DNA of 64,000 bases, taken from NCBI GenBank assembly GCA_040954595.2, contig CM082598.2, positions 2,418,001-2,482,000 on the forward strand, in the 5' to 3' direction. The translations under genes and the position numbers were made by a program. Of the stretch, positions 39,737 through 49,551 are shown piece after piece. Under the pieces are notes generated by a model. The model saw nothing but the letters and a program-made list of their open reading frames with translations, was not told the DNA's origin and made no database searches. Positions within the stretch are counted from its first letter, which is position 1; each line of letters opens with the position of its first letter. The stretch comes from Balanoglossus misakiensis. Its lineage: Eukaryota; Hemichordata.

Positions 39737-39841
39737 ATGGTTTTAAGCATAAAAAGAAACAGGACGATGAGGACCTTGCTTCTGCTCGTCATGACACAGA
39801 GCACTTTCTGGGTGGTCACGACAGCTTGCATGAAATTATAA
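39737..39841 (+). pseudogene. Orphan signal-peptide exon related to gene C exon 1
   Basis: The ATG at 39737 opens 34 codons that align along their length with gene C exon 1. Both read M-V then two variable residues, I-K-R-N, two variable residues, M-R-T, and a hydrophobic run; here the run is L-L-L-L-V-M. DNA identity is roughly three quarters by eye, including GCATAAAAAGAAA and CGATGAGGAC. At the place where gene C has its GT donor this copy has no GT and reads on to TAA, so splicing into a receptor looks lost. No matching exons 2-6 are seen between here and 40601. It is most simply a relic of a deleted family member, or a duplicated first exon that has died. Confidence 0.7.
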
Positions 39842-40413
39842 GATAAATGATTATACGGGCAGGTGTTTAGTCCACTTTCTCAATTCAAACAGATATTTTC
39901 CTGTGTCAAGGGAACAGCAATATCTAGTGAATGTTAACTGTTGTTATTTAGCAATAAATTTTTTACAACTTTTGCAATAAATTTTGAAGTTGGTTCTGTT
40001 GGGTTAATATATCATATTCGTTTTTGAAATACATCATGACACAGATGGGCCACACCCATTCTTTTATAAATAAACGGTCGAGTGATAGCGAACAAACGCT
40101 CACGACCCAAGATATACATGGCCCTACAGGAAATGACTCTGTTATCTTTCTTGACCTAAGAGACTCTTAATTCGAACCACAAATAAATGTATCATTAATT
40201 AGCGACTCAACAATACATCTGTCATGGCATATTGAGAGGCAATGAATTTTGACAACAGATATTATACAGCAGATTCCCTTCTAGAAAAAAGCCATGGTAC
40301 TTACTCAATAACTTAATCAATCAACCATTTCTAAAGTATTTTGGTAGACATATGTAATGTCGAAAATACCAGTACTAAAGCGTATGAGAACTGTGCACAC
40401 ATGAAATATTGCA

Positions 40414-40421
40414 TATATAAG
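40414..40421 (+). promoter_or_regulatory. Possible TATA box of gene C
   Basis: TATATAAG lies about 190 bases upstream of the gene C ATG. Spacing would place transcription start near 40445 with a 5' leader of about 155 bases. Such strings arise by chance in AT-rich DNA. Confidence 0.2.
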
Positions 40422-40600
40422 AAAGGTCATCTAATATATAAATACATTATTCTGAATACATTAACCCGACCAGCGACCCATCAGATTATATACATGCAGG
40501 ATTGCACTCAGCTGTTTCCAGTTACACTCAGCGAGTTTCATACGAACAAGGCAAAAGAAGTAGACAACACGATTTGAAACTACTACGAACCGTTACAAAG

Positions 40601-40700
40601 ATGGTCGCATGCATAAAAAGAAATACAGCGATGAGGACATCGCTTTGTCTCGTCAGCGCAAAGAGCATTTACTTGTTGGTCATGGCAGCTTGGTTATCAG
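40601..40700 (+). CDS. Gene C exon 1: signal peptide
   Basis: 100 bp from ATG to a phase 1 donor GTTAGT. Encodes a Lys/Arg n-region (I-K-R-N), a hydrophobic stretch (S-I-Y-L-L-V-M-A-A-W) and a likely cleavage region near L-S. A second copy of this exon lies 0.86 kb upstream. Confidence 0.88.
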
Positions 40701-43700
40701 GTTAGTCGTTGCTTAAACGTTATATGAAATGCATGAAACACGTGTCTAAAATTAAAGACGAATACCTTTGAATTACTAGTACGAGTATTAGTATATCAGT
40801 ATCATAGTCTGGTACACAGGTGACAATGATACATCATTGTAGACATACCAGTAAAAAGCAACAACTGGATGCACTGCCATACATATTTAAAAACTTGGGA
40901 CTAATGCGGGCAAAATGTTGGATGTTAATTTTAACACCAAATTCTAATGAATTTCATGGTGGCGTGAATGTTGAATTCCAACAACATGGACCCATGATGA
41001 CGGACCCACATTTGAGTGTTATGACACATAGAAATGCGTAGCAAGATAATGTGATATTATAAAAAAAAACATGTAGTGCAAATTTTGCACACCATAATCA
41101 AAATACAACCAAACCCCCTCCCCCAAATGCAAAATTGCATTAACTGTGTGCATGCTTTAATTATCCTCGGCCCCTTATGCTGACGTGTTTGTTATTTCTT
41201 TATAATTAGACGCTGCAATGTTAATGGAAGATGACTTGTTCCATCATATTTTGGACAACTACTCAGTTCTGGCTCGTCCACCACACAACGAAATGTCCGC
41301 AGTTGATGTCACATGTCGCCTATCCTTAACACAACTTTTTGAAGTGGTAAAAATAGATCATTTTCCGAATAGCAAGGAATTTTAACTGAATTTTAGGTGG
41401 ATTGTATGATCAATGATCATTTTCTATGTTTTGAAACCAGATGTCACAGTTCATCTGCCTTGATGAAAATCTCAATTAGAGCATGCAGTGCGTTGATGTA
41501 TATAGAAACTAATGATCAGTATTCCCATGGCCTTTGATAATTTGCATATTCGAAGAAATGTAGCGATTAGTCTAGACCAACCCAAATTGTTGCAGAACCA
41601 ATTTTCATGAAACAAGACAAGGAACAGATATCAAATCATCAAACTATCTGCATACATTCAAGATATTCAACTAATTTTGCATCATGTATTCAACACCTAG
41701 GAAGAAAAATCGCAAGTAATAATTTCAAGCATATGGATGTACCAGGTAACCATAGAAACTTTCCTAACTTAGTTAAAGTGGAACGACACCCTCAATTTTG
41801 GGCTTCAAAGTACAAACCGGGTGTCAAAAACGGCAACGTTCCGATGGGTTAATTCACTTTCACTTCCTGCGCAAGCAGAAGACGCGCGTTGAAAATACTA
41901 CAGTGACGTCAGCAACTTACACGTTCGACGTGTCATTTCCAATAAACAGATACATTTTGCGCGGATCTGACATGGCGAAATGTCAAGTTCATGATTTTAA
42001 AAACATATTCGGAAAATCGACGGGATAAGTTTCTTTCAAAGGCAATGCTCTTCGTGTATTGTATTTGTCGATGCGTGCAGACATAGACCCTGCAATGTCC
42101 ATGATGCCATGCATGTCGACGTTTATGAACAAACCGTAAGGCCTATACAAAGTTGTTCTAACTGCCGCTGATAATAATAAACGTACCATTTTAAATCCTT
42201 CCTGCACGTTTTTTGGTACACGTATTTGGGTTTAATTTCCATTTATTGACGATCGCATAGTTATCAAATGAAAGCAACTAAAAAGGGCAGTTTTAATACA
42301 TTTCAAGAGACGAAACATGCATACAATAACTATAGTATTGGCTTCCATTATACTACGGACGTACTACACCTGGAGAGCAGGACGATGCACCTGCGTTCTT
42401 TTCAACTCCATAAAAGGTGACTAAGTATTTTTGTAAGAAAAGTGGTTCGAAAAGGTGACAACGAGGGAGAGACAACGAGGGAGGGTATTGTTTAATTGCA
42501 GCATTGTCTGTTTCACCATAGACTCTAGGGTCTATGGTTTCACTGAAACCACACCAAGTGTAAGCCTTGACAAACGGGACACATCGGAGATCAGAACTGC
42601 ATGAACTTTTGTCCTCTGTAAAATTCAGTCGCTTGGTCGTAGAAGGGAATCTCTGGTTCAAAATTGTAGCCCACTACCCGAGAATATGTTGCCATGCTAA
42701 CGTCGTCGGTCGCGTGAGTGCAGGCGTGTATAAGCATAAGCTCGCTCCACCGCGTCGGCAGCGGACAACGGTACCACAAGTTGCTGACGTCACTCACTTC
42801 CGGGTTCGCGCAGTTTTTTGCTGACTGTAGCTCTGTTATGCGTAAGTGAAAGTGAATGAAACCAACGTTTTTCATAGTACTTTTTAATCGCATTTCGCAG
42901 AATTGGCTCAAAAACGGATCACAACGTTCCACTTTAAAGTATACCATGAAACCCTACTATTTTCGAACTGACTGCTATGATATGAACACTGCGACATGTC
43001 CTCCATTTTAAAAGCATTCACGCTACCCCAGTTCACGTAAAACAGTCATAAATTATCCTGACGTTCTTTCCACGGTGCCATGAGCAGCAAATATCTAATT
43101 ATTTCCTTAATATGTTCACCATGATTAACTCGAGAATTTAATCTTGGGAGACTAACTTAATCAAGTTCATGCCTATAATTGCAATTTAGAAGTTCCCCAA
43201 AATTAATGCAAATATTATCTTTCATTTTGTATATTTTGTACTCATGTACCCGTACATGACTATCTTTCACTTTGTACTTGACAACATGCCTTCATTTATT
43301 CTACTGCCTATTTCATTTTTATATGCAATCATTTTTTTTTTAATTCCAGTCCTGGATAGATCAACGGCTGACTTGGAATGAGGATACTTATGGTGGTCTG
43401 AAGTCGATAGCAATTCCAGTCGAGAAAATATGGGTTCCCGACGTTGCCTTAATGAATACGTGAGTATGACTGCTTTTCGCTCTATTTTTTATCAAGGATG
43501 TACGCATACTATCTTAAGTAAACCGATTCGATTAGATGCTTACTGACAGGTTTGACAAAAAAAAGTTAACATATTTCTTGATGTTTGATGATTTCTGAAA
43601 TGTATACATTCTATCTCTCCAGCGCTGACGGTGAATTCATAAATTATCCTCGGGTTCATTTATCTGGCCTGACCGTGACTGTTACCAGTAGAGGCAATGT

Positions 43701-45119
43701 TACCAAGGTTACACCAATGGTATCACACACACCCTGTCTGATGGACATCCTATATTTTCCAGTCGACGCACAGTCATGTACCCTGGAGTTTGGTCTGTGG
43801 GCGAGCACCGACTCACTGGTGCGTCTACGCGCAAACAACGACATTGTTTCACAGGAGAATTACATCGACAATGTTCAATGGGACATCGTCTCTTCGCGAT
43901 TTGAAGAAAACACAAAAACGTTCCTCGGAGTCGAAGATACATTCACAACTGTCGTAGCTACCATCAACATCAAAAGAAAACCTCTTTATTACATTATAAA
44001 CCTGATAGCTCCTTGCATTTTGGTTTCCTTTCTCACCACTATCACTTTCTGTCTGCCCATGACATCACCAGACAAGATTAATTTAAGTGTATCTCTCTTG
44101 CTGACCATCTACATCTTCAATTTGCTGGTAGCTGATCTGTTGCCGGCAACGTCTACTCAGGTGCCATTTTTAACTGTGTACTTGATGTTCAATATGTATT
44201 TAATAGCTGCATCACTTTGCATGTCAGTTTTGTTCAACCGAATCTATGAAACGTGCAATGAATCGCGTTACCCTGTTCCCAGGTGGGCCAGGAGGCTGTT
44301 GCTTGGGTGGGCAGCAAGTGCGCTCATGATGAAAAGTGCTTCTGTGAAAAACAAAGGTGACACAGGCAGTTCGTGCTCGCCTGTTGGAACTGGTTCGCAT
44401 GATGTTGGCGTGTGCTTCGACAATAGATGCAGTTTGACCAAGTATGTGATCGATAAAGGCAATGGTCCTACAAGGAATAAACTCTCCACTTCCCAAATCA
44501 TTGGTAACAATAAGCATTCCATGTTTAAATTTAGAAATGATAAGGTAGTCAAGTGCAGAACACGACGACGACAGGTGTTAACAGCCGTGCAGCCCAAACA
44601 CAACGATGAAAAGTATCGTCTGGCAATACTTAAGAGACTGGACTCAATGGCATCATGTATGGAAAGACTATTGAACATTGTGTCTCCCAAACAACAACAG
44701 GACGACAAGGTAGGTGCTAAAACTGAAGCAAAAAAGTCATTGTGTGAACGGCGCTGGTTGTATTAAATGCTAAGAGTGACATCTAACAACTCAGTTGAAA
44801 CAGAGTGTCATACCGGTACATATCTTGATGGTTACATATCCTACGTAATGTATTCAATGGAAGACAACAATATGACTTCCACGATTATATGGACTGTGTG
44901 GCAAACATGATTGATTCGTACACTTTTCGACATTTTATCCCATTTGCCACTTGCGAATTCCAGTTCCATATTTTGTGATAAAGTCATTTTAATTTTGCTC
45001 TTTTTCAGATCAGGGAAGAGTGGATGACTTTGGCATCAGTTGTGGATCGAATTTTCCTCATTCTGTTCTCCGTCATTGCCTTGCTCGGTTCTGCTATTAT
45101 ATTAACAAAAATAATGTAA
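40601..45119 (+). CDS. Gene C: nAChR-like Cys-loop channel subunit, complete
   Basis: Exons 40601-40700, 41210-41346, 41701-41745, 43350-43459, 43623-44709 and 45009-45119 sum to 1590 bp (529 residues). The start peptide ends near residue 33. The Cys-loop runs C169 to C183 around F-P-V-D-A-Q; the loop B Trp is near 190, but the usual W-T-Y is W-A-S, so the loop B Tyr is lost. Loop A reads W-V-P-D-V-A-L-M-N and loop C keeps only D-T-F-T. M2 follows S-P-D-K, with Asp at -1', Asn at 2', Leu at 9' and Asp at 20'; this predicts cation selectivity with an unusual Asn ring. The cytoplasmic loop has an R-T-R-R-R patch before an amphipathic helix. Intron 3 is enlarged to 1.6 kb by a DNA transposon. 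Gene D is its closest relative here. Ligand unknown. Confidence 0.94.
41210..41346 (+). CDS. Gene C exon 2
   Basis: 137 bp from the acceptor ATAATTAG to GTAAAA. Encodes E-E-D-L-F-H-H, D-N-Y-S-V-L-A-R-P-P-H-N (shared nearly verbatim with gene D) and ends S-L-T-Q-L-F-E-V. Confidence 0.93.
41701..41745 (+). CDS. Gene C exon 3 (45 bp)
   Basis: 45 bp reading E-E-K-S-Q-V-I-I-S-S-I-W-M-Y-Q, between CACCTAG and GTAACC. Confidence 0.93.
41777..42933. mobile_element. Non-autonomous DNA transposon with TTAA flanks
   Basis: The two ends are inverted copies. Both start AGTGGAACG. Both have ATTCACTTTCACTT 75-76 bases in and AGTGACGTCAGCAACTT 125-139 bases in (left 41852 and 41902; right, on the other strand, ending 42857 and 42794). 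The element is flanked on both sides by TTAA (41773-41776 and 42934-42937), the target site used by Kolobok/T2-type and piggyBac-type transposons. The 1.16 kb interior has no transposase-like frame, so it would move only with help. It also holds a hairpin (ACCATAGAC/GTCTATGGT at 42515-42538) and a short direct repeat containing GACAACGAGGGA near 42466-42483. It sits in intron 3 of gene C and accounts for most of that intron. Confidence 0.78.
43350..43459 (+). CDS. Gene C exon 4 (110 bp)
   Basis: 110 bp after a strong acceptor (T-rich run then TTCCAG). Encodes S-W-I-D, L-T-W-N, then I-W-V-P-D-V-A-L-M-N. Donor GTGAGT, phase 2. Confidence 0.94.
43623..44709 (+). CDS. Gene C exon 5: Cys-loop to intracellular loop
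   Basis: 1087 bp after CTCTCCAG. Encodes an N-V-T glycosylation site, the Cys-loop, W-A-S-T-D at loop B, D-T-F-T at loop C, M1-M3, and a cytoplasmic loop ending in an amphipathic segment and Q-Q-Q-D-D-K before GTAGGT. Confidence 0.95.
45009..45119 (+). CDS. Gene C exon 6: M4 and C-terminus
   Basis: 111 bp: I-R-E-E-W-M-T-L-A, V-V-D-R-I-F-L, a hydrophobic helix, and I-L-T-K-I-M before TAA. Nearly the same as gene D exon 6. Confidence 0.94.
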   Translation: MREEWMTLASVVDRIFLILFSVIALLGSAIILTKIM

Positions 45120-46307
45120 CGAAGACATCTATGCATGCAGCTATTGTTTGCATTCGATGCCGTCGTTAACACCGTAACAGTAATACTTACCATTGGAATA
45201 TACGGAATCTTGTTCTCCTTCACTAAGTATTTGGATGGAACGTGATGTCACCATACTTAATACAAACTCAGCTGCCTTCCACCTTTATTAGCTCCATTTG
45301 GGAACATCTTAAGATATATCTTCACCATAAAGCTGTCACTGCCAGTTGGTGCACTCATCTTGGTATTTAAAATCATGACTGCAAAACAATGAGAACAAAT
45401 GTAGCTTTATTAAACGATTTATCATTAGTAGAACTTTGTTTCACTTTTCTGTTGTGTACATGTCATAGTTTCGTCATCTTAGCAGTCTCATCTGCAGTGC
45501 AAAGTTGGGTGAGAAAGGACATGAAACTCTCTGTTAACTCTTTGATAATGTCCTCCTGTAGTTATTTGGCATTTTCCTGATATAGTTCTCCAATTGACGG
45601 TGTCATTGGAAGCATACAACTGTAGTGGACATAAAACGACTGTGTCAAGAGGGCTTATACCTTCAACATTTCCCAACTATCAGTCATGACTAGACTTATC
45701 TCTAGGGTTAGGGTAAATATTCAGTGAATTAATATCTAGGGGGTAACTGGACACTTAGTCGGATGCACTGCAGCTTCAAGGAGATATGCAAGTAGGCCAG
45801 GATTGGCCAACTCATGTAACTTTGAAGAAACATATCTCTAATAAAGTGTTGATTGATTAACTGACTCTCTGATTGATCTATAGTATATCCATTATTGTTA
45901 ATTGCGAATAATTTAATAAAATATTCATGCCAATGGATGTGACAATAGAACTTGCATATCAGCAATATTGGTTCAAATGCAACATGTGTGATTTATGGAC
46001 CAGCCCCACTGTCTGATTCTGAAAACACTGTTGGGACTAATTAACAATACGCCCTCAGATGACCGCAAACTGCATTCGTGACATGCACAGCTGGCTGTTA
46101 GATAGAGCAATTACAGACTTTAAATATGTCACATATATCATTATATTTCGCACCCATGATTAACCCACAGTGTCACGTGCACAAGGCGACACACACACAC
46201 ACCATGATAGCTGCCGCATAAGTCTTCTAACGTCAACATTGAGCGTCCATCATTTTATTTGAGAGGAGCGAAAATAGATACCACATTTCAACAACAGCAA
46301 TACCAGG
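45120..46307. other. Intergenic region between genes C and D
   Basis: 1.2 kb. AATAAA occurs at 45840 and 45915 and could serve gene C. A short CA repeat lies at about 46189-46202. No gene seen. Confidence 0.65.
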
Positions 46308-46410
46308 ATGAAAGCATCAGGGGCCAACGGAAACACAGAGACGAGAATAACAATTATGCGCCTCATTGTCATGCACTGCATTATCATCACTGTGTCTAGG
46401 TGCCTCTCAG
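46308..46410 (+). CDS. Gene D exon 1: signal peptide
   Basis: 103 bp from ATG to the phase 1 donor GTTTGT. 34 codons: a polar start, then M-R-L-I-V-M-H-C-I-I-I-T-V and S-R-C-L-S near the likely cleavage point. Confidence 0.86.
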
Positions 46411-49400
46411 GTTTGTTGGTCTTTTTGCTTCACAATTTTTGTCTTCTGGTTTCTAGGTATCTGATGTAAAACACTTACTCTCCTTTGCAGAAAACAATTC
46501 ATTGAGTGTTTTGTATCATAATTATAAAATCACTTGGGTATATAGCTATATAATCATTCTCAAATTTTTGGGTTTACAAAACTGCATGCATGGTGACCAA
46601 TATTTTTCCTTGTATTATTCATGTTATCTAAATTTACTAAATTTAGATAACATATGCTCTCATCCAACACGTCGAAAATAGTCCACCTATATGGCTGTAG
46701 TGTAATTACTTTCATGGGCTATATATAAACGGCACAGATGAACAAGCACACTAGTGCTTGCCATAACAGTTCATTACAGTATTCACTTACTAAGCTTTTA
46801 GTAGTAATGGTGATCAATCAATTAAATACACTTAATTGACCTATTACTGTCGGCTTCATTTGTTACCAGCCCTGTCAATTCTCAGCCCTTACAGTAATCT
46901 CCACACATCTGTTACATCCATTGTCACACCTATGTCATCAAGTTACCTGAGCCTCGTCATCCCAGCCCTTAAACACCCCCAAATTACAATATAAACCAAA
47001 GGATTTTTATCATATTTCCTGGTTAATTACTTTGATATACTGTATTATTTGGAAAAGTCTGCCTGAACAGCTAGAACAATGCAGATGGCACATGGCCAGT
47101 TAAGACAACCATCCCTTTCTAACCCTTTCACCACCATGGTTTCTATTAAATACTATAATTGTATTCTTATTCTGTGCCAAATGTGGACCACTATACATGG
47201 AAGCCAGTCGGAAGTTTTATTCTGCCAGAACTAACTTATCAGAAACGTTTCTTCCCCCAGTAGATGCAGCAGTATTAACAGAGGAAGACTTGTTTCACCA
47301 TCTGTTCGACAACTACTCTGTTCTGGCTCGTCCTCCACACAACAGGAACACCACAGTTGATATCTTTTGTCAATTATCAATTACACAACTCATCGAAGTG
47401 GTAAGCAATTGTTTCTATGGATGATTTACAAATCAATACAATATATGACAATAATCACATGACCGGAAGTAAACACAGTGTAAAGTGGCTTCATAACATT
47501 TAATTTTTTCTTATTTAGGAGGAAAAATCTCAAATAATAAAAGCAAGCATATGGCTGTACCAGGTAAGACAATTAAGTTCTAGCTGCACAATTACTGTAT
47601 ATTCATGCGAGAGTTATCAAAGTAAGTTGACAAAGCTTTGCTAGGCTGCAATAGTTCTATATCAATGGTCTGCCAAATTCGTTACGTATTATGCCAAATT
47701 TGTAATGTGTTACATGTTTATTGTCCGCTTATAACAGTCATGGCTAGATCAAAGGCTAATCTGGGATGAAGATGTTTATGGTGGCTTAAGTATGGTTGCG
47801 GTTCCAGTCGAGAAAATATGGGTCCCGGACACATCTCTTTGGAACAGGTAAATGTCTATGTAAAACTGAAACATTTTTTAATTGAATTTAGTGAAAACAT
47901 ATTGAGGATTGAGAGTGGATAATGATTATATTGTAAGTGATCAACTATTTTAGAATTATTTATAAGTATGACTAATTACTACAATGCGGTTAAATATGTT
48001 TCTCTTCTATTTAATTCATCCAGCGCTCATGATGAATTTGGTAGCTATCCCAGGGTTCATCTATCTGGCTTGACAGTGACCATCACCAGTTCTGGTAACG
48101 TTACCAAGGTAACACCGATGGTATCACAAACCCCGTGTTTGATGGATATCCTTCATTTTCCTGTCGACGTTCAATCGTGCAGCCTGGAGTTCGGTATGTG
48201 GGCGAGCACTGATTCCTTGGTGCGGATACGCGCAGCCAGCAATGTCGTTGCGAAGGAGAATTACATAGCGAATGTTCAATGGGATATCGTCTCTTCGCGA
48301 TTCGAAGAAATCACAAAGGAGTTCCTCGCAGTTGAGGATACCTTCACAAGCATCATTGCCACCATAGATATTAAAAGGAAACCACTGTACTATATCGTTA
48401 ATTTGATTGTTCCCTGCATATTGGTTTCTTTTCTCACCGTGGTCACGTTCTGTTTGCCGATGACGTCACCGGACAAGATCAACCTGAGTGTATCTCTTTT
48501 GTTAACCATCTACATATTCAACTTGCTTGTCGCCGATCTCTTGCCTGCAACGTCAACTCAGATGCCATTCCTGACATTATATCTTATGTTCAACATGTGT
48601 TTGATCGCGCTTTCTGTTGGTCTGACGGTCCTGTTTAACCGAATATACATTAAATGCAAGGAGTCGCCATCACCTGTTCCGCGATTGGCCAGGCGACTTT
48701 TGCTTGGCTGCGTAGCGAAAGCGCTTATGGTAGAAAACAATTTCGCGAAGAAGAAAGTTAAGGAAAACGGTCACTGCCCTTCAGTGGTGGCTGACCCACT
48801 CCATGTGAGTGACTGTTTCAAGGAAAATCATGCAGTCTGTAAACCGTTTCAAGGAAAACTTTTAACGTCTTCAAGAAAAGAATCCATATCCCAAATCGAC
48901 GGTAGCATAAAGAGTTCCATGTCCAGTTTAAGAACCGACCGGATAGCCAAGTATAAAAGGCGACGACGGCACATCTTTGTGACTGTAAACGACCGCAGTG
49001 TTGACAACTATCGCCTTGAAGTACTCCAGAAATTGGATTCAATGGTTTCCTGTACCAATAGAATGTTACGGATTATGTCTCCGAAGCAGCAGCCAGATGA
49101 AAAGGTTAGTTAAAACAGTGTTCAGAAAAAAGTGTGGTTGACAGAATTTGTAGAGAAACAAATCATTGCCGAGGAATCAGCTAAAACTAAGTCCTTTAAA
49201 CATGTTAAAAGAGTCTTTAATTGTGATCATATGAATTCACAAAAGGAACAGGGAAACATGTGAGGATTTAAGTGGACCTCTTGTGACACAGAAACATGAT
49301 AGTGAATCACAATAGCTTTTTAGTGTGTATGCGTCACCCCCAATATATTTTGACATCTTGCATTAATATACATGTAGCCTAAAAATACATAATCCCTTTA

Positions 49401-49551
49401 ATTTATTATAATGAGGCATTTATGTCTGTTCTTTTTACAGATCAGAGATGACTGGATGACCTTGGCAACAGTTGTGGACCGGATTTTCCTGATTTTGTTT
49501 TCTGTCACTTCTGTGGTTGGTTCTGCCATTATATTAACAAAAATCACTTAA
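46308..49551 (+). CDS. Gene D: nAChR-like Cys-loop channel subunit, complete
   Basis: Exons 46308-46410, 47261-47400, 47519-47563, 47738-47847, 48024-49104 and 49441-49551 sum to 1590 bp (529 residues, the same as gene C). The Cys-loop is C171 to C185 around F-P-V-D-V-Q; the loop B Trp is near 192, followed by A-S-T. Loop A reads W-V-P-D-T-S-L-W-N, giving a Trp where alpha subunits have Tyr. The segment from M1 to M3 is almost identical to gene C, including S-P-D-K, Asn at 2' and Asp at 20' of M2. Divergence is concentrated in the signal peptide and the cytoplasmic loop, which has a K-R-R-R-R patch. Loop C has no cysteine pair. It could co-assemble with its neighbours; partners and ligand are unknown. 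Confidence 0.94.
46621..46653. repeat. Perfect 33 bp inverted repeat
   Basis: Arms ATGTTATCTAAATTTA and its exact reverse complement are separated by a single C. It lies in intron 1 of gene D. Confidence 0.9.
47261..47400 (+). CDS. Gene D exon 2
   Basis: 140 bp after CTTCCCCCAG, before GTAAGC. Encodes E-E-D-L-F-H-H-L-F, D-N-Y-S-V-L-A-R-P-P-H-N, a possible glycosylation site N-T-T, and ends S-I-T-Q-L-I-E-V. One codon longer than in gene C. Confidence 0.94.
47519..47563 (+). CDS. Gene D exon 3 (45 bp)
   Basis: 45 bp reading E-E-K-S-Q-I-I-K-A-S-I-W-L-Y-Q, between TTATTTAG and GTAAGA. Confidence 0.94.
47738..47847 (+). CDS. Gene D exon 4 (110 bp)
   Basis: 110 bp encoding S-W-L-D, L-I-W-D, then I-W-V-P-D-T-S-L-W-N. 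Acceptor ATAACAG, donor GTAAAT. Confidence 0.94.
48024..49104 (+). CDS. Gene D exon 5: Cys-loop to intracellular loop
   Basis: 1081 bp after TTCATCCAG. Encodes N-V-T, the Cys-loop, loop B W-A-S-T-D, loop C D-T-F-T, M1-M3, and a cytoplasmic loop ending Q-Q-P-D-E-K before GTTAGT. Confidence 0.95.
49441..49551 (+). CDS. Gene D exon 6: M4 and C-terminus
   Basis: 111 bp after TTTTTACAG: I-R-D-D-W-M-T-L-A, V-V-D-R-I-F-L, a hydrophobic helix and I-L-T-K-I-T before TAA. Confidence 0.94.
   Translation: MRDDWMTLATVVDRIFLILFSVTSVVGSAIILTKIT

Larger units (their letters stand above)
39282..40600. other. Intergenic region between genes B and C
   Basis: 1.3 kb with the gene B poly(A) signal, the orphan exon 1 copy and the possible TATA box of gene C. 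Confidence 0.7.

Noticed and set aside
42353-42947. Minus-strand frames of 102 and 118 codons in gene C intron 3
   Set aside because: They lie inside the transposon and its inverted end, overlap each other, and show no transposase motif.
46723-46730. TATATAAA as a promoter for gene D
   Set aside because: It lies downstream of the signal-peptide exon; a start there would give a protein without a leader.
31371-48740. Minus-strand open frames opposite the large exon 5 of genes A-D
   Set aside because: They are antisense shadows of well-supported receptor exons and have no motifs of their own.
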